Of a stretch of DNA of 64,000 nucleotides, positions 20,529 through 30,610 are shown one piece after another; position 1 is the first letter of the stretch; every line of letters starts with the position of its first letter. The stretch is from Bremia lactucae. Lineage: Eukaryota > Oomycota > Peronosporomycetes > Peronosporales > Peronosporaceae. Made by a program: the position numbers and the translations under genes. The stretch covers positions 4,975,840-5,039,839 of the forward strand of contig NC_090621.1 of the NCBI RefSeq assembly GCF_004359215.1, given 5' to 3'. A model generated the notes under the pieces. It saw only the letters and a list, made by a program, of their open reading frames with translations. It made no database searches and was not told the DNA's origin.

Positions 20529-21117
20529 CAGTGCTTCAAAGTCGCGTCATTTGCTCTTCGTTTGACGCGGTAACCGCCTCGCTCGTGATCAACATACCTA
20601 ATTCACGGTGTCTCCTTTCAGGTCACGAACAAAATTTTCCAGGAAAGTCCTGGAAAGCGTGTAATCAAGGAAGCGTCACGAGGTGGACTCGCGACTTCAA
20701 TGTGTTGGCGCCTTTGCGGACTCCCTTTCACGTCAACTATAGCGTGGACCCATTCCAAAGCTGAATTTCTTATTGCTTGATCTCTGTCGTGCTTCGAGAT
20801 GATACTCGAAGCTGGAGAACCACAGTCAGATGATGAACGCTCACCCCCTTTAGGCACTGGATGTCCTCATCCATGATGCCGGAAACACGTGACGGGAGTA
20901 ATCCATGCTCGACCGTCCACACTTGATGCGGGAGCTCCTGTGGGAGTCCCTGCTCAACCATAAATTTTCCATGTGGGAAACCTTGGCTCGACCACAGTGG
21001 ATGATGAATGCGAATCCCGGTCCGACCATCATGTTATCGCGTGGGGACTCCTGTCCGCCCAAGTCATAATCGTGTGAGAGCCCGCTCAACCACAACTGCC
21101 CCTTCTCTTTCATGAGG
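20529..21117 (-). pseudogene. Family G copy H: protease-RT linker
   Basis: Near-identical reverse complement of 37226-37875 in gypsy G. It carries a degenerate minisatellite-like block (GAGCCAAGG/GAGCAGGGA units around 20930-21010) and the block 20540-20764 whose plus strand happens to be open. In gypsy G the same sequence leads into RT. Here it is truncated at 20529, so H has no RT. Confidence 0.75.
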
Positions 21118-21597
21118 GATAGATTTTATATATAATACGATAAAATATAAACCAGTCCGAAAATTACTTCCTAGTTCGTGAGTGCGCATGTGGAGCCGGA
21201 TTACCGCACCCGTGATGTCACTGAGTCTACGGCTTATATGAGGTTGCTTAGGCGCCCCCCAACTACCTCACTGCACGTGAGAGAAGACAATCACGTTGCT
21301 TCCTCGCTGTGTTAGGGTGTGTGCTTAAGTAGAGCGTGGCCGCAATAAACGTGCCCGCCTACACCTTTAAATGCCATTTTAAGAGAAATGTGTATTTTTC
21401 TGATCTCTTGTGAACTTTTCTTGAGATAAAAAATGTGCGTCCGTTTCATACAACTCAACTTTACTAGTACATCCAAACTCTACGAGCAAAACACTTCCAC
21501 CTTTTGTAACGGGGTGTATGGTTAAATGAAATTAACACTTAAAAATTGTCAATAAATATGTTATCTAAAAGGTGGATAATATTTGACGGATATTACT
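21118..21597. repeat. LTR-derived insertion in copy H
   Basis: Absent from the matching point of gypsy G (near 37205-37226). It comprises the 3' part of LTR1 (+, about 21150-21364, ending CCCGCCTACA), 140 bp of unknown sequence, and the first 93 bp of an LTR4-type repeat starting TGTAACGGGGTGTATGG at 21505 with TTATCTAAAAGGTGGATAAT. Confidence 0.7.
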
Positions 21598-22180
21598 GGG
21601 GGATGGGTGCAGATGGGAACCCCGGTTAAATTACTGCATGCACGTGCGGAAATTCCTGCTCAACCGCGTTTTTGACGCGCGGGGAACCCACTCGACCGCG
21701 TCTTCTCATCCGCATCGTTCTCCATTCTGTGAAGAGAGTAGTGTAGTACAGAGGGCCATCGCTCAGTCTGTGCACCGCAGGGAGGCGTCGTGAACTCACG
21801 ATCCACGGCTGTGCCGTATGGGTCATTCACTTGGGGAAACCAGGCGATGGGTAAACACTTCACTGACGTTGAACTTGCGTTAACGTCTCACTGATCTGGC
21901 TAACCGTCGATCTGGGGGTTATAACGTGCCAGTCATGACATGCCTAGGATACAATCGAATGCATAGCTCGTCGCGATAACCAAGAAATGCGGCAATGACA
22001 CTTCGCGCCGCGATGTACGATGAGGTTTCCCGTCTACCAACTTGACAATGACTTGACCAGGCCCCTCGCGGACCAGAATTCTGGGAGGAAGTATCGACAA
22101 ACAGTTTTACGAAAGAAATTTCACGTCGCTCCTGGGTCCAAGAGTGCTCGTTGAGGTCGCCAGCCATCGGCGACATATAA
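21598..22180 (-). pseudogene. Family G copy H: protease
   Basis: On the minus strand near 22155 one frame reads RALLDPGAT followed by a stop and NFFR, which I take as a retropepsin active site (D-P-G). YRDELCIRLYPR follows at about 21980-21945. From 21936 to 21600 the sequence is the inverse of 36849-37200. No open frame spans the domain. Confidence 0.55.
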
Positions 22181-23366
22181 AGTGACAGTAATCATACGTG
22201 AATCACCATTTGCAGTGGTGGCATTTAGCCGTGCACACAGCACAGGAGGGCTGAAAGGTCGAACTGCCACCGAAGGAACCAGACTTTCATTCCAACCAGT
22301 GAAGCGCCCTGGGCCTACTGGTCTCGGCCGTACTTGGACGTGCGACCGGGGCAGCGTCTACATGGGCGTCCCCCACAACGCCGATATCGGTGATGGCGCG
22401 CAGTATTCAGCCGTGCGATGCCCAGACTTTCGACAACGAAAGTGAACCATCTGACACGGTGTGAGCGTCACCCTTATAGGGAGTCACACGTCGTTGGTCA
22501 CCCGACGACTCAACCGCATCGATCTCCATAGGTTCAAGACCAGAGAGGACCGTATGACGGTGACACCGAATGCATGGCATAAGCCTTGGTGACCCTAAAG
22601 TCCTCATGGAGGCAATGGCAATGGTCTCCTACAATAAAGCAGGCTTCGCACACGCTTAAGCGATAAGCGGGTCTGCCCCTCGCGCATACCAACCTTAATG
22701 ACGTTCACACGTCTGTACATGTACATGTCCATGGGATATGTGATGATTAACGATGCAAGATGCCGAGATATGGAGGTATTTGACCGTAGTCGTGCATCGT
22801 CATTTTACCCTGACGCATGGACAGGAATCTTGTGCGCAACAATCCTCTCCTCTTGCGGTGACTCGAAGGCAAGACGAAAGTCATCCTGGACGGCACCCAG
22901 GGTGGGGGAAGCGTGCTCGTCCACGGCGATCTTACCAATGGCCCATTCCTTGGCTTTCCCGGTGAGACGGGGAAGAAGGAAGTAGACCTTCGCCTGGGGA
23001 ATCTCGAGGAGCCTCGATGCGATGGCGATGTCGACTTCTTGGAACCATCGATTTAGCGACAATCAATCTTTGCCTTCATCTGAGTAGTTTCCATCTTCAC
23101 GGAACCGTACCATGAAGATTGCGAGGGAGTAAAAGCTTGCCAATTGGATTCGGCGAGCTCGAGGCCATAAACTCATGTATAGCGAGACGTGTGCGTCGGG
23201 GACGCTGATCTCACGAACGCTTCTCCTGATATCGCCACGAGGCGGCTGAAGACATCCCACTCAACACCAGTGAGATGGAAGAAGGTCGTGTGCTTTAGAA
23301 GCAAATCTGGAACGTCAAATTACGAAGTTCGCTCATCCCAAACTCGAGCATGGGAAGGACTACTAA
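22181..23366 (-). pseudogene. Family G copy H: gag
   Basis: Capsid region at 23062-22805: [60 protein letters not shown], a retrotransposon gag (Retrotrans_gag) signature. The C-terminal part (22607-22407) has GLEPMEIDAVESSGDQRR. The N-terminal piece lies at 23260-23063. No intact CCHC knuckle is visible. Gag follows the 5' LTR and primer site directly. Confidence 0.82.
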
Positions 23367-23375
23367 GTGCTACCA
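23367..23375 (-). promoter_or_regulatory. Candidate primer binding site of copy H
   Basis: Minus strand reads CGCAACA-TC-TGGTAGCAC: two bases after the LTR end CA comes TGGTAGCAC, which resembles the initiator-tRNA type primer site (TGGTAGCAG). Fits a 5' LTR at 23804-23378. Confidence 0.45.
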
Positions 23376-23377
23376 GA

Positions 23378-23804
23378 TGTTGCGGGGCTTGAACGTCCCG
23401 TCACTAGCTGACACGAAACGCTTGAGGAAGCCTCCAGCCTAAGTATTAGGTATCAACCAATATTTTTTCATGTACTAAGTACGACCGTGTTCCCGCCTTT
23501 CGGGAACCACTCATTTTTAGGTAATTTTTAATTGCCCACGTTGGGCCTTTAGGTCCCCAATCATGAGCCAATAATAAATTGTTACGCTGTGCCCGCTATT
23601 CGGGCACAGGGCATGATCGAAGAGGTCATGGGGGACGTACAAAGAGGACTCCTACAAATGACCTTTACAGAGGTAAGAAAGCGAACTCCGTTTATATGTA
23701 GAAATTTAGAGCGGGGGTGTAGCACTATAAGACAGACACAGCACCTGCCTACAAATATATATTTTTTATTTTGCTGTGTTAATCCTGTAATGTAGCCCAT
23801 TGCA
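23378..23804 (-). repeat. LTR5, 5' LTR of copy H
   Basis: On the minus strand runs from TGCAATGGGC to CGCAACA, about 427 bp. It matches gypsy G's 3' LTR (41804-42152): TACAGGATTAACACA, TTGTAGGCAGGT, GTGCCCGAATAG, TTACCTAAAAAT, GGGAACACGGTCGTACTT. It carries about 110 bp near 23640-23735 that gypsy G lacks. Hairpins GTTCCCGCCTTTCGGGAAC (23481-23499) and GTGCCCGCTATTCGGGCAC (23591-23609) are inside. Confidence 0.75.
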
Positions 23805-24400
23805 AATTCCCCCTTGGGTGCTTCTTTGATAAGCGAGGTCTTAGAGCGAATCTCGCTAAGGTTAAAGCCATAATTGTTTGGCCGGTTCCTAAAAACCAAA
23901 AGAGGTTGAGCCTCGCCAAGTACTTGCATACATATAGCGAGCATTACGCTGATACTAGGCCATTATCCAATCTCTTTAAAAAGGACACAGACTGGTGCTG
24001 GACTAGCACCGAGAATGATGATTTTAAAGCAATTTAGGATAGTCGTATCCATGCCTCGATTCTGTCGCTGCCAAATCTAAATTGGCATTTTAGCGTCGTC
24101 TGTGACGCATCGGATTTTGCCATCGGTGCTGCTCTGTTTTAAACAGATAATGATGGACAGCTTAAAGCTGCGGAAAAAGAACTATCTAGTTCATGTCAAA
24201 GAGTTACTTATGCTCTTTTCAAATTCAGAGTTTATCTGCTAGGCTTTTAATCCGATTGTGATATGTACAGACCACACGCCTGTACGAACTGCGATTAAGT
24301 TGCCCCATCTCTCACAGAGAATGGATCGATGGCTTGGTGGGGGGATTAGCCGATAGGCTTGCTGATATCAGCCCTGTTACCGTTCAGAAACAAGTACGTG
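23805..24400 (+). pseudogene. Gypsy I RT thumb and RNase H
   Basis: Plus-strand codons: AKYLHTYSEHYADTRPLSNL, FKKDTDWCWTSTENDDFKAI, then FSVVCDASDFAIGAALF (first RNase H Asp, near 24085), TYALFKFRVYLLGF and a frameshifted TDHASLRT-like block at 24265-24290. A family distinct from A, D, E and G. RNase H jumps directly into the integrase C-terminus near 24390, so the integrase core is deleted. Confidence 0.82.
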
Positions 24401-24830
24401 AATTTCTCGGAACGCGGTTAGTGTCTTAAGACATGTGCATCACACATTCGCTGATAGCCAAGACAAACAGAAAGAACAAGCGGATGCCAAAGGCAGGAGT
24501 TGTACTGATTCTTATGCGTTCGGAGATTCAGTTTTACTAAATGCAAAAACTTTCTATAAATTTGGTTTCTGCGGTCTTTCAGGCCAAATTGCGCCCGCGC
24601 TTTAATAGGCCAAGAAGGGCCTACATTACATGCTATACCTTCCTCGCAAGCTGCGTACACACCCAGAGTTCTACGTTGGCTTGCTTAAGCAAGATCGACA
24701 CCCTTCCCACGTGGACTTAAAGCCGCTTGCGCCGAGACAGGCGGCCATGCCGCAAATTGCTACATCCTCATCAGGATGTCCAGTTAGCCCTTAAAATGAG
24801 ATTGTTAACGTTCCAGTTGAAAGACGGGTT
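24390..24830 (+). pseudogene. Gypsy I integrase C-terminus
   Basis: Codons read DSQDKQKEQADAKGRSC, YAFGDSVLLNAK, KLRPRF in a neighbouring frame, then LPRKLRTHPEFYVGLLKQDR and APRQAAMPQIATSSSGCPV. This is the module after the gypsy integrase core, before the chromodomain. Stops and two frameshifts. Confidence 0.78.
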
Positions 24831-24949
24831 TAAGCCGCTTTAAAAGAGCCCTCAATACGAGCAAAGCCCTCGCGAAGAAGATGCATCTCGTGAAAAAAAA
24901 GCATTAAATGCTTCCACCGACATTTCGGCCCCCTCTCGCGTAGCTCGAT

Positions 24950-25125
24950 GAGCAAGGGACCCTTCCGTTTCACGTGAAGAAGCTCCTAAAGCGAAGTTGT
25001 CGCAAGGACCAATAGCAGTATCTGGTGAAGTCGCTTGGGTACCTCTCTTTGGAAAACTCTTGAGAGTTTGAGGTACCTCTTCGGCAAGATTTCTCGTACG
25101 GAGTTGACGTTTTTTAGCGCCGCAC
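24950..25125 (+). pseudogene. Gypsy I chromodomain
   Basis: Codons read FHVKKLLKRSCRKDQ, stop, QYLVKSLGYLSLENS, stop, EFEVPLRQD: a chromodomain with Q-Y-L-V-K-x-L-G-Y and the Trp of NSWE turned into a stop. Pol ends here. AO-3 follows on the other strand after about 130 bp. Confidence 0.75.
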
Positions 25126-25249
25126 TCAGGGTGAACTTGCATCAAACGACGCTGCCCATCAATAGAAGTGAATATAGATGTATCTCTAGCCTCAGTGCGG
25201 CTTCAACCCATGAATGCGCGGGTAACTGAAGCACTGGCTAGGCCTTTCC

Positions 25250-26003
25250 TCAATTTGAGGCAGATATGCCGGACGTAACTGGCCTTTGGTCTTAAGCTTT
25301 GCAAAACTAAAGAAAAGCTCTTGTTCAAACGAACAGGAGCCACATTCACAGGCTCTCTAATGAATTAGATGTTGCGGAGGCGACGATTCGATGGACCCAA
25401 TTCTTATAAGAAGCATCGTTTGCGCTTTTAAATTCGTTAGAAACAAAACGATCGGTACCCCCTCGTTGAGGTCACCGAAGCCCCACGGACCTGATCACGC
25501 AAATGCGTCAAATACTGATGACGCGTTTTTACCTTGGGCGTAAGGTATCGCTCATGAAGAGCGTCGCGAGCAGCGAGCTCCTCCGGCGTCGTCGTCTAAG
25601 GTTCGGATGTCCAGATGGTCAAGCTGCGACCCGTAACTTCTTGGAGGCGGTCTTTAGCACTAATTGGAGTGAATCGATATTCACTATGAGCTTTTGCCTT
25701 CAGAAGGTATGCAGCTTGACGACGAGGTTGTTTCTCTCTGGAGAATCTCTGCTGTTGCTCTTCATCGAGCGGGTTCGTGATTATCTCGGCCTCCTGGTCC
25801 GGTGTCCTGCGCAATGCAGCTAAAACATCAGCGGCCATGCAACTCTGGGAACGGATTTGCGGCCCGACGAGATTCGTCCACGCGACGAGGCGCGTTCAGT
25901 TGTGTTCTGCTTTGCTTTTTCTGACGGCAACTAAGTGTGAGTCCCGAACTCTTTGCTCCTTCCTTTTCGATAAAATGATGGTGGACTATAAAAAAGTCAC
26001 ACT
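25250..26003 (-). pseudogene. AO-3: candidate antisense ORF of gypsy I
   Basis: Between the gypsy I chromodomain and its polypurine tract the minus strand has an 80-codon frame (25838-25596): MAADVLAALRRTPDQEAEII, NPLDEEQQQRFSREKQPRRQ, SAKDRLQEVTGRSL. One stop later it continues PEELAARDALHERYLTPKVK. Hydrophilic and charged, no known domain. A possible start is ATG near 26003. Only one copy is present, so coding is inferred from position and frame length; weaker than AO-1 and AO-4. Confidence 0.4.
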
Positions 26004-26059
26004 CCATTCCAACCTCAAAGAAGAAATGAAGCGAATGTTGCCACTCGGTGCCAACAGTC

Positions 26060-26073
26060 TGATGGGGGAGGGT
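26060..26073 (+). promoter_or_regulatory. Candidate polypurine tract of gypsy I
   Basis: CTGATGGGGGAGGG precedes TACATTTCGG. A G-rich purine run at the expected position, downstream of pol and before the LTR3 copy. Confidence 0.45.
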
Positions 26074-26560
26074 ACATTTCGGTTGGTGAACCGTTGTTGT
26101 GGTACATTTACTTTATAAATAAAATACCCTTTTGTTCTAATTTAAATAGTTAACCACTAAATCCCATTTTTGTGAAAACATTTGTGGCAGCCGCCAGAAA
26201 ATAATTTGGCGGCCAAAATCTATTTAATTTAGCTAAGGTAAAGTTTTAAATTTGATAATTAAAATAAATTCAGTTCCTTTTTTGATCTTACAGCGTCTAG
26301 TGCCCTCCTAAGGCCTGGGCGTTTATACACGAATGAAAGAAACCTTTCTAAGGTATATCATCTCGAGCACTACAACGAACCCCTTGAACTAGGATTTGTT
26401 AAGCTCTACGAGCTTGTACAACTCACTGAGTTGTTGAGCCTATGAGTTCTATGGAACTAAGTGACTCTGAGTTCATAAGTCTTTTCTTACTTAAGGAGCT
26501 AGGTAGCTCCGCTAAAACCGCGCATCAGGGCGGAATTACTGACTAACCTAACCACTGAAT
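26074..26560 (+). repeat. LTR3 copy, 3' LTR of gypsy I
   Basis: AT-rich sequence that recurs inverted at 13500-13915 (TTTTGGCC block, AACTAGGATT, TACGAGCTTGTAC, GGAGCTAGGTAGCTCC). It follows the gypsy I polypurine tract. The exact start is uncertain by about 20 bp because no clear TG terminus is visible. Confidence 0.55.
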
Positions 26561-27404
26561 AAAGTTCCCCAGTGGCTGCCTAGAAACAAGAATACTTAAG
26601 AAATTTCTCTGCTGTCCTCGCTAATGCTTTCAATCGTCATGCCAGAACCCTACCCCTTCCATGCGCGAAAGCACTAATCTTGGTGATACGTTAATCGTTT
26701 GAAGCCCAATAAGCCGGCGGGCAGCAGCGGAAACCATTGACCTCTCACCCTTCTCAGTACCACTAGCTTGACATCCGTACAAAGGTAGCAAATGGCTCTC
26801 GCCTGACCCTAGTGATTTTCGGGTCCCTCGCATCACAATTGATCTGCGTAGGCTACTGTATAAAATTTGCACTAGTGCGTCGCTTCTAGACATTAAACGG
26901 CTTGACTTCAGCAAGGTCTATGCATCAACAAACGACATAACTTGCTGCATATCCTTATATCAATTTTGGATTTAGACGATGCCCATAAATAAAGCGCTTC
27001 TCAGCGCCACGACTCTTTAGCTTTGCCCTGGAGCGATTGTGCTACTCAGCTTTCGCAAAAAAACAGTTTGGCACCCCTTAAAGGGCTGCAATCTTCCCAC
27101 TTCTGTTGTGATTTACTTTAAAGCGATATTACAAGACCTACGCAACCACCTTCGGGTTTATAAATGCGCGAAACATAACAACATTGTGTTTGTCAATGAT
27201 GCGGATTTATTTTACCATGCTCCTACTCATCTCAAGCGAATACCATTTTTGTCCAGCGAGTATTTCGGACATGTCTTTGACCACCAATGTGAGAAGAGCT
27301 GAGCGAACAACAATTGATCGTGTGCTCTGGACGCGAGCAGTGAGGTTTTTAGTGGGCGCTGACTTGTACCTTAGAACAAGTGTCATCACGGAAGCGATTA
27401 TCAG
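26561..27404. other. Unassigned interval
   Basis: Holds a 94-codon minus frame (26914-26630, Ser/Arg-rich) and an 87-codon plus frame (27039-27302, with His and Cys residues). I recognise neither and find no second copy in the window. Probably eroded retroelement sequence. Confidence 0.3.
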
Positions 27405-27718
27405 TCTATACGTGCGTAATTTAAATCTAGAAAAAGACTTATATTTAATATAAGTAAATATATAAACAAATTTTAGCCAATGAATAGATGCCATCTCAGA
27501 AATGTTTGGCGAGCGCATTGTTCCGAATACCTCTGCTCGCGGATGACGCTGGATGTCATCCCTTGTGTATGTGAATGTACCTATGTACATCACATACACA
27601 AGGGTGGGTCTCTTTGTGATCCTCACTGTAGTGGGCAGGTCATATTACACCAAATGAAGTAATTGACTTCTTAAGTAGACTTAACGAGCGATGCAGTTTA
27701 GCCCGTTCCATTTAAATT
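27405..27718 (-). repeat. LTR1 copy, partial
   Basis: Minus-oriented family E LTR: GCCAATGAATAGATGCCATC, GGATGACGCTGGATGTCATC, ATCACATACACAAGGGTGGG, and the terminal TTTAGCCCGTTCC where TTTAGCCCGTTACA is expected. The LTR 3' portion ending CGCCTACA is missing. Confidence 0.65.
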
Positions 27719-28471
27719 TTACAATTCCGCGTTGCTGATAGCAGAAGGGAGTGAATACGGAGGATGCGGCGAAGGTGACGACAGTGAACGCGTCAAAAAG
27801 GTCAATGTCGCGGTCTGTAAGACCCCATATTTTGCAGCTGCAATTTAGAATAGATAGCATCTAGACATTGCATAAGCGAACGTAGTCTTCTCGAAGGAGG
27901 TGCGGGTGGAGCCATATTTATAAAGCCTTTTAAAGGCGGCTGTTGCGCGCTGTTCCCTTAAGCTCTCGAAAAACGCCCCAGCACCAAGAGAAGACGGTCA
28001 AACTGCATCCTCACTGTATACGCTTTGTTGTGCGAGGGAGCTTTAGAAGAAGCGCTTGTCTACATTAAATCTACGTGACGAAGTTTCGCTTGAGCTCTTC
28101 GGACATATGCTTCAACGCGCACAGCCTATTCCAGCTCAGTTGAGTTGCTCAGATATTTCTGCTTAGAGAAATAGACGCTCACATGTCGGATCACCTGCCT
28201 CCCAACCATTGGTGACAAGGACCTACGGCTCGACATAGCATCCGTTCTTCGTCTACGCAATACAGCAGATCTATACATCCTGTTAGTTATAGCACCGTGC
28301 CGCACCCAATGAGAAGTTATTAGCCAGCGTCTTTGCAACAGCCAAGATTTTTTCTGCTGGGATAAAGAAACAGTCAAGCGCAAGGAAACCTAAAATCCAA
28401 TTAGGTGAACTTGATGCCGCCAAACCCTAATAATAATAAAAAATGCACACGCCAGAATTTGCCTGGCTAAT
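27719..28471. other. Unassigned interval
   Basis: 753 bp between two LTR1 copies. An 85-codon minus frame (28383-28126) is Ser/Arg-rich with no motif I know. GCCTTTTAAAGGC at 27927-27939 is a short palindrome. Could be a flank preserved between two insertions. Confidence 0.3.
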
Positions 28472-28917
28472 TGTAGGCGGGCGCTTCTACAGCGACCACG
28501 CACAATAACGCAAACACCTTCTGGCACAGCAAAGTAGTTCATTGGCGCATAAGGCGGTCTCCTACAACATGGTTATATTCATACACATGTGACTTTACAG
28601 AAGCGGTTACACGTCTTCTCATACGCACCTGTGTATCTGAAATAAGTTTAAGACTGATTTATTTATAGTTGAATTAGAAATCTTCTATTCAATGATTAGA
28701 TGCCATCTCTGTAGATGTGCTTCCCTACATGGTGAGCGAAGTTATTCGTTTTATCTCGGCTCGCAGATGAAGTCATTCCCGGACGTCATCTCCTTCAATG
28801 TGAATGCACCTGTGTGCATCCCATATGCAAGAGTGGGTACCTCACTTGTAATAGGTCAATTAACTTCACGCGAATCGATTAAGCTCTCCATTAAGAGATC
28901 TTAACGGGCATGTAACA
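28472..28917 (-). repeat. LTR1, 3' LTR of E-3
   Basis: Minus-strand LTR from TGTTACATGCCCGTTA (28917) to CGCCCGCCTACA (28472), 446 bp, the most complete LTR1 in the window. It contains the TGACGT/ACGTCA pair at 28768-28790 and CCATATGCAAGAGTGGG. E-3 coding sequence lies upstream in the minus direction, preceded by AO-4b. Confidence 0.75.
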
Positions 28918-29090
28918 AGAGGCTGTAAGTTATTCCCCCCATAAAAACGATTACCTTTTCTATTAAAAACTTCGTCAACGGAAGGGATAAGGAACAGCGA
29001 GTCGTCTAAGAAGCGCCGCTACTGTTCTCTCGTACACTCTTTAAGCGACCAGTGTACGCACCAATTAGGGTGACATCACGCGGCGCTTCT

Positions 29091-29760
29091 CATGCCTCTT
29101 AAAGGGGCAAATCTGGAGTATTATCTGCAGAGACACCCGCTCAGCCCACTACGAATCTTACGTGCCGCTTAATTGCGACGCCAATTCCTACTATCACGGT
29201 TGCAATGTCGATAGCTACTCCTGTCTTTGCGCTACCTATTAGACCCAATAATATGTCTCATTTACTAAGTGAGGATGTAGATTCGTTGCTTGTTGTTGAC
29301 TGCAATGAGTCGACAGCGCTGGCATCGCCACAAGGTGAGGATGAAGTCAGCGAGCCTAAGTGTAAGAGTGATGGCGCTTCTACTTTCATATACAAAATAC
29401 CCATTGCTTTCAACATGGAGGCGTCTAGGCAAACTTGCCTACCATCGACGAGGCAACTTTTTCTTGTCGTCTGCGCCAACTAGCGCAGCGATCATTGATG
29501 AGAGCACTGCCAAAAAAGGTGTAGTTGCTACTGCGTTGGGCAAAAACGCAAAATCTACCGTTTAGACTATCCATTTTGAAGAGTATGACGCAGAAAAGCC
29601 TGATTCTACAGCTCAACCGACGGTGTCCAGTTGATGAGAAAAGCTCGCCGCATTGAAGGCGGCTGGTATATACATCTGCCACTTCCATTCGATTGGCCTC
29701 GTTCGGATGGAACTTGTGCTTCGCACTTATGGAGCGTCACTATAGACGCTCGTGAATTTT
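29091..29760 (+). pseudogene. AO-4b: antisense ORF of E-3
   Basis: Runs opposite to E-3 pol, next to its 3' LTR. ATG at 29091 (MPLKGANLE, QRHPLSP) aligns with AO-4a (MPPKRGKPDG, QRHPHNL). The 92-codon frame from 29205 has SIATPVFALPI, LLSEDVDSLL and GASTFIYKIPIAFNMEAS. Frameshifted continuation reads SSAPTSAAIIDESTAKK, EYDAEKPDSTAQPTVSS and TIDAREF. AO-4a carries clear counterparts (SVATPIATGA, FSSEDVD, SPIAPNMETP, SDAEEPERIAPPTARE, LDARNYY). DNA is well diverged yet the peptide pattern holds, which favours a real protein. Broken by stops here. Function unknown. Confidence 0.6.
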
Positions 29761-30189
29761 GTGGCGTTTAACACTCGTGGATCAATTAACGATAGGTTCC
29801 CAAAAATCGGTCGTGTTGCGCTCTAATGAAACGAATGTTCAGTACAAAGCCGAATTATCGCGCAGTTCAGCCACATTCAGACGCGGTGAAACAACGGTCG
29901 CAGCGAATAACTTCAATGTTTCGCGTTTGAGAGAACTCATAGGCGGTACTGTACTTCCTACATCTCTTCATCACGCAGACTACTATTCCAACTGTTGCTC
30001 TTTTTCATAGGTTGACACCAGTTCCAACTTGTTGACGCGCAGGGCGTCGACCGGTTTCTAAGAGTCGAGACACTTCGGATATCTTCTACATTTGACGAGG
30101 ATCCGAAGATTATGCTTCACGGATTATACAAATGTATCGCCATCCTACGCGATACGTTTGTGAATTTATTGCGGTCCTCAGTGATGTGT

Positions 30190-30610
30190 CATCCGCGTAA
30201 CCACAAATGGTCTGTTGTCTTACGGGTACACTCGAAACTTAACAAGAGCATATTTGAATAAAAGTAGCTCCCAAACATGCACTGGGTAATTCATTTCAAC
30301 AGCTCTTAAAAGTCGGACTGGTTATAGATGACACGGTCGACGCTGTTATCATCTTTCTCCATTGGCACGCTCCCGATAACAAAATTGCTTGCATCGTAGA
30401 CATGGCTAAAGAACTAATATGTGTCGGGGAATGGCAGCACCGGTCTCTCTACAAGAGATTGCTTCACTGCTGTGAACGCATCTACTTCATTCTTTGACCA
30501 AACCCATTCTACATCAGTTTTAAGGAGGTCAGACAAGGGCTTAGTACACTGCATAATTTTCTGCTGTACTTATGCGAGTAACTAGCGAACCCTAGGAACT
30601 GGCATAGATC
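30190..30610 (-). pseudogene. E-3 RNase H
   Basis: Minus-strand codons: LSDLLKTDVEWVWSKNEVDA, AVKQSLVERPVL, HVYDASNFVIGSV (first Asp block), VDRVIYNQS, LFKYALVKFRVYP and a degraded TDHASLR at about 30200. The integrase that should follow is deleted: 30190-29760 holds only scraps before AO-4b. Confidence 0.8.

Noticed and set aside
20453..20764. 103-codon plus frame ending in [15 protein letters not shown]
   Set aside because: Its second half is the antisense of the family-G linker; the same open reading appears by identity at 37870-37640, so it is a by-product of near-identical copies, not independent evidence.
23481..23609. Rho-independent terminators (GTTCCCGCCTTTCGGGAAC and GTGCCCGCTATTCGGGCAC)
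   Set aside because: They lie in an LTR of a eukaryotic retrotransposon, without a T-tract; simple LTR hairpins.
27039..27302. 87-codon frame with His/Cys residues as a zinc-finger gene
   Set aside because: Spacing fits no zinc-finger class and there is no homologous copy in the window.
29258..29479. Minus-strand 73-codon frame opposite AO-4b
   Set aside because: Mirror of the AO-4b coding strand; the plus strand aligns with AO-4a and the minus does not.
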